Shown here piece after piece: positions 19,547-21,892 of a DNA stretch of 21,892 nucleotides; position 1 is the stretch's first letter; every line of letters begins with the position of its first letter. A program made the translations under genes and the position numbers. The notes below the pieces were generated by a model. It was not told where the DNA came from and did not search any database. It was given only the letters and a program-made list of their open reading frames with translations. Origin of the DNA: Halocafeteria seosinensis (lineage: Eukaryota > Sar > Bigyra > Bicosoecida). The stretch lies in the NCBI GenBank assembly GCA_001687465.1, contig LVLI01000486.1, positions 1 to 21,892 of the forward strand, written 5' to 3'.

Positions 19547-20899
19547 CGGGTAAAATTTCCGAATCAGGATCTACCAGTTGCACTTCATGCGATGCTGGCA
19601 AGTATGAAGATAACAACGAATGCCAAAATTGCGAGGGTATATGTCCTCCCACTGTCAATGCGATATAGCGTCCGGTCATTTCTTAAGACTCCCTGGTTCT
19701 TTGCAGCTGGTAAATTTTCCGAGTCAGGATTAGCTAGTTGCACTTCATGCGATGCTGGCACTACATCCTCTGAGGGACGGACAAGCAAACTGGGTGCGAT
19801 AAGGGAAGAGCAGTGCTACGCGCAAACGTCAACTAGTTCCTCCACTGTTTCATCGCTGGTGTCATCCCCAACACGGAGTGCATCGAACTCATGGCCGGTT
19901 ACTGTTTCTTCCTCGTCCAGCCCTAGTGGAACTCCTTTCGTGAAGCTTGCGACGGACACGACACCCTCTCTGCCACACAGCCACCCTTCCAATACCATTC
20001 TGGCTGGACCTAGTAAGCTTGCAGCTTCATTCCCATCAACTGCCTCCACAGCCACAGAAACAGAAATTTCAGTGTCAAGTCCGAGGATTTCACCCAGTAG
20101 GTCGCTGACATCGCCCCTATTGCACTCAGGCTCGACCACTACAAATTTGTCGTACACGAGCTCTTCTAAGATATCTCTCGAGAAACCGAGCAGCGGAACA
20201 ACCGATGTTCCTTCAACCATCTCGGGAACCGCAGGCGTGATAGCCGCACCCGGCGCATCCGCTACTTTACCTCGAATCACTAGCTCAGGATCGTGCCCTG
20301 CTACTTCGACCGGTTCCTTGTCGTCGTACGCAACAGACAGGTCTTCCGTAGCACGGACCAACAACGAAATGCCAATGAGGTCTTTCAGATTCTCGGCTAC
20401 GGTAGCTCCGACTAAGAGCAGAAATCTCCCAGTCTTATCGCCAGCAGTTATCTCGGAAACACCGACCGCGCTAGGTCCTACTCCTTCACTGTTAATCACT
20501 CCAACAAGCTACGCCATGACTACGCCCAACCAATCAACAGTTTTGACCCAATCAACTAGTACAGGCTCGCCCAGGACAAGGCCCAGGACAAACTCCTCCA
20601 CTGTAGCTATGGAAAAACCAAGCAGTCGTCAAACAAAACTGCCTTCAATATTAAGCACAGCGATGAGTAATCCGCCGACTCCCCATGATACAGTCCCATC
20701 TTCGACTACTATGCAATCACACTCGGCTGGTTCGAAGGGTTCTATGCCATCAAACGCCACCGCCATGTCTTCCGCAACGGTGAATCGGAATGCTGAACTA
20801 TCAAGCTCGGCGACTATAGCCCCGACGAAAACTCCCCGCGAAACAACTCTACTGCCTTCACTGGTTCCTGCGACGGGGTATCCGTCGTCTCCAGACTAA
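19547..20899 (+). CDS. Cys-rich, mucin-stalked surface protein (partial, at least two exons)
   Basis: Probable extracellular glycoprotein. Exon 19547-19636 encodes GKISESGSTSCTSCDAG and CQNC. Exon 19707-20899 starts GKFSESGLASCTSCDAG and continues into about 390 Ser/Thr/Pro-rich residues. The Cys pattern resembles the ephrin-receptor-like / GCC2-GCC3 cysteine-rich module. Both exons begin in the same phase after a polypyrimidine-CAG acceptor, and the GTATAT donor at 19637 gives an in-frame join. The stalk contains two diverged copies of a unit of about 144 residues (EKPSS at about 20179 and 20612). Upstream exons, including any signal peptide, were not found. The reading ends at a TAA exactly where AT-rich foreign DNA starts, in the middle of the second stalk unit, so the natural 3' end is probably missing. 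Confidence 0.65.
   Translation, partial: RVKFPNQDLPVALHAMLASMKITTNAKIARVYVLPLSMRYSVRSFLKTPWFFAAGKFSESGLASCTSCDAGTTSSEGRTSKLGAIREEQCYAQTSTSSSTVSSLVSSPTRSASNSWPVTVSSSSSPSGTPFVKLATDTTPSLPHSHPSNTILAGPSKLAASFPSTASTATETEISVSSPRISPSRSLTSPLLHSGSTTTNLSYTSSSKISLEKPSSGTTDVPSTISGTAGVIAAPGASATLPRITSSGSCPATSTGSLSSYATDRSSVARTNNEMPMRSFRFSATVAPTKSRNLPVLSPAVISETPTALGPTPSLLITPTSYAMTTPNQSTVLTQSTSTGSPRTRPRTNSSTVAMEKPSSRQTKLPSILSTAMSNPPTPHDTVPSSTTMQSHSAGSKGSMPSNATAMSSATVNRNAELSSSATIAPTKTPRETTLLPSLVPATGYPSSPD
19637..19706 (+). other. Predicted 70-nt intron
   Basis: Starts GTATATG and ends TTCTTTGCAG, and contains in-frame stops if read through. The sequence before its acceptor (gtcatttctta...gcag) resembles that before the preceding exon at 19514-19546, which points to duplication of exon and intron together. 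Confidence 0.7.
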
Positions 20900-21644
20900 A
20901 TCCCCTTTCTTGATATCGTCTTTATCTCTTTGTAGGTTGAAGGTTCTATTATTAAATAGATTTTGTTTAACCCTTTTATGGTTTTCTTCTTTTAGCGCTT
21001 CTTTCGGGCCCATCTCTATTGTTTCGTGGTTTGATTGATTATAATTATTAGCTATCTTGTTTACCGTCTTTTGGTCTATGATATCATTTAACATTCCCAT
21101 TTTTCTTAACCATCTCTTAAAGCTTCCACTAAATCGTTCTACTACACTATTAGATTGGGGATTGTCTAATTCCTTTCTTCTTTAAAAAGTTTCTTAATAT
21201 TCCATTCTTGAATTCTCCTCCATTATCACTTAATATTGTTTTTGGTTTGTATCTCTTCCTAGTTTTACGTATTTTTGGTAGTCTCATTATGATTTTATTT
21301 ATTCCTCTCTTTACAGTTTCAGCATTCTTATTTTCAATGATTTCTACATAAGCCATCCTTGTGAATACATCAATTAATACCAGGAAGATAAAATCTCCTA
21401 AACTTGATAAATCCATAGCCATTACATTAAATGGTTGATTACTATTTAAACTTCTTGTTCCCTTGGTAGAATTTGGGGGTGGTTTTGTTAATTGGTGTAG
21501 ATATTGCTTTTTTAACCAGTCATCCATTTCATCCCTTGTTATTTTTATCTTTTTATCCTTGATAACTTCAAATAATTTATCTCTTGAGAATAGATTTCCT
21601 TCATTGTAATAAATTTTATCCATTGTTTTATCTATTTTAGTCAT
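20895..21644 (-). pseudogene. Broken rve (DDE) integrase
   Basis: Catalyses DNA strand transfer for element insertion when intact. The N-terminal part (ATG at 21644) has a helical segment with ITRDEMDDWLKKQ before the core. The catalytic triad can be placed: Asp in NVMAMDLSSLGDF, Asp in ILSDNGGEF, and Glu in NSVVERFSGSF. The last lies in another frame: after LKKKGIRQ the frame stops at about 21150, and the family signature NPQSN..VERF resumes one frame away. A few expected residues appear lost there as well as the shift. The C-terminal frame ends GDLV and then runs on as WRRRIPRRRNQ in host-like DNA, so the end is cut by the junction. It is an inactive remnant. Confidence 0.7.
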
Positions 21645-21693
21645 CTCTTATAATTTAAACATCTAAAATAATTATCTATAGTATATCGTATAA

Positions 21694-21892
21694 ATGGACG
21701 AACTATTAAGAACTAAATTATCTATTAAAAGGAAGCCCAGCACTGTAAATGGATATATGAATATCCTTAAAAAATTATCTACTGAGTGTTTTACTTGTAA
21801 AGCTATACCTTCTACTTTTGAAGAATTGATAAATGAATTGTTTGATAACAGAAATAACGTAATTATCCATTTACAATTGAACTATTCTAGAA
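21694..21892 (+). CDS. Possible tyrosine recombinase N-terminus (partial)
   Basis: An ATG at 21694 opens 66 codons to the window end. The start, MDELLRTKLSIKRKPSTVNG followed by YMNILKKLS, resembles the SAM-like core-binding helix that opens phage-type tyrosine recombinases (pattern S..T...Y...L..L). The catalytic R-H-R-Y part would lie outside the window, so this is suggestive only. It is transcribed away from the integrase with a very AT-rich gap of 49 bases, likely a shared promoter region. Confidence 0.35.
   Translation, partial: MDELLRTKLSIKRKPSTVNGYMNILKKLSTECFTCKAIPSTFEELINELFDNRNNVIIHLQLNYSR

Larger units (their letters stand above)
20895..21892. mobile_element. AT-rich foreign segment, Polinton- or virus-like
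   Basis: From about 20895 the base composition drops to roughly 30% GC and stays there to the window end, against about half GC before. The segment carries an rve-type integrase on the minus strand and a divergent plus-strand gene, separated by about 50 bases. Such integrases occur in Polinton/Maverick elements, virophages and polinton-like viruses as well as in LTR elements; no reverse transcriptase or capsid gene is visible here to decide. It runs off the window. Confidence 0.6.

Noticed and set aside
19816-20499. A 227-codon minus-strand frame rich in Val, Glu and Gly.
   Set aside because: It mirrors the Ser/Thr/Pro codons of the mucin stalk on the plus strand and has no recognisable domain.
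1-21892. tRNA or rRNA genes.
   Set aside because: I recognised no cloverleaf or rRNA core sequence by eye; a covariance-model scan was not possible.

Overview
The window looks like nuclear DNA of a eukaryote, probably a protist or alga; I cannot name the species. The evidence is a set of mucin-like surface proteins, short GT-AG introns (86 and 70 nt), convergent genes and many decayed non-LTR retrotransposon pieces. There is no bacterial operon structure and no convincing Shine-Dalgarno context.

Layout. Positions 1-7.7 kb hold two diverged tandem copies of one module. In each, a minus-strand gene for a large surface protein (GLUG-type repeats plus a Ser/Thr/Pro-rich tail) faces a decayed plus-strand gene that carries a repeated acidic segment and, in the fuller copy, a SAP-like helix pair. 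Positions 7.9-9.1 kb hold the 5'-truncated 3' end of a non-LTR retrotransposon with a restriction-like endonuclease. Positions 9.1-11.3 kb hold minus-strand remnants of a discoidin domain, ankyrin repeats and a protein kinase. Positions 11.4-11.7 kb hold a reverse transcriptase scrap. Positions 12.6-15.7 kb hold a decayed non-LTR element with an RNase H domain and an unusually long C-terminal part. Positions 16.5-18.0 kb hold a third, divergent GLUG paralogue broken by a frameshift. Positions 19.5-20.9 kb hold a Cys-rich, mucin-stalked gene with a duplicated exon. From about 20.895 kb to the end the DNA becomes strikingly AT-rich and carries a broken rve (DDE) integrase and, divergently, the start of a possible tyrosine recombinase, as in Polinton-like or virus-like elements.

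The intact-looking genes all encode predicted cell-surface or secreted glycoproteins, so the locus reads as a surface-protein cluster expanding by tandem duplication and being eroded by retroelements. The most notable points are the tandem GLUG family with a sharp similarity boundary and a conserved LPAQR tail, and the junction at about 20.895 kb, where two unrelated reading frames are both cut. All calls come from reading the sequence by eye; no database search was made.
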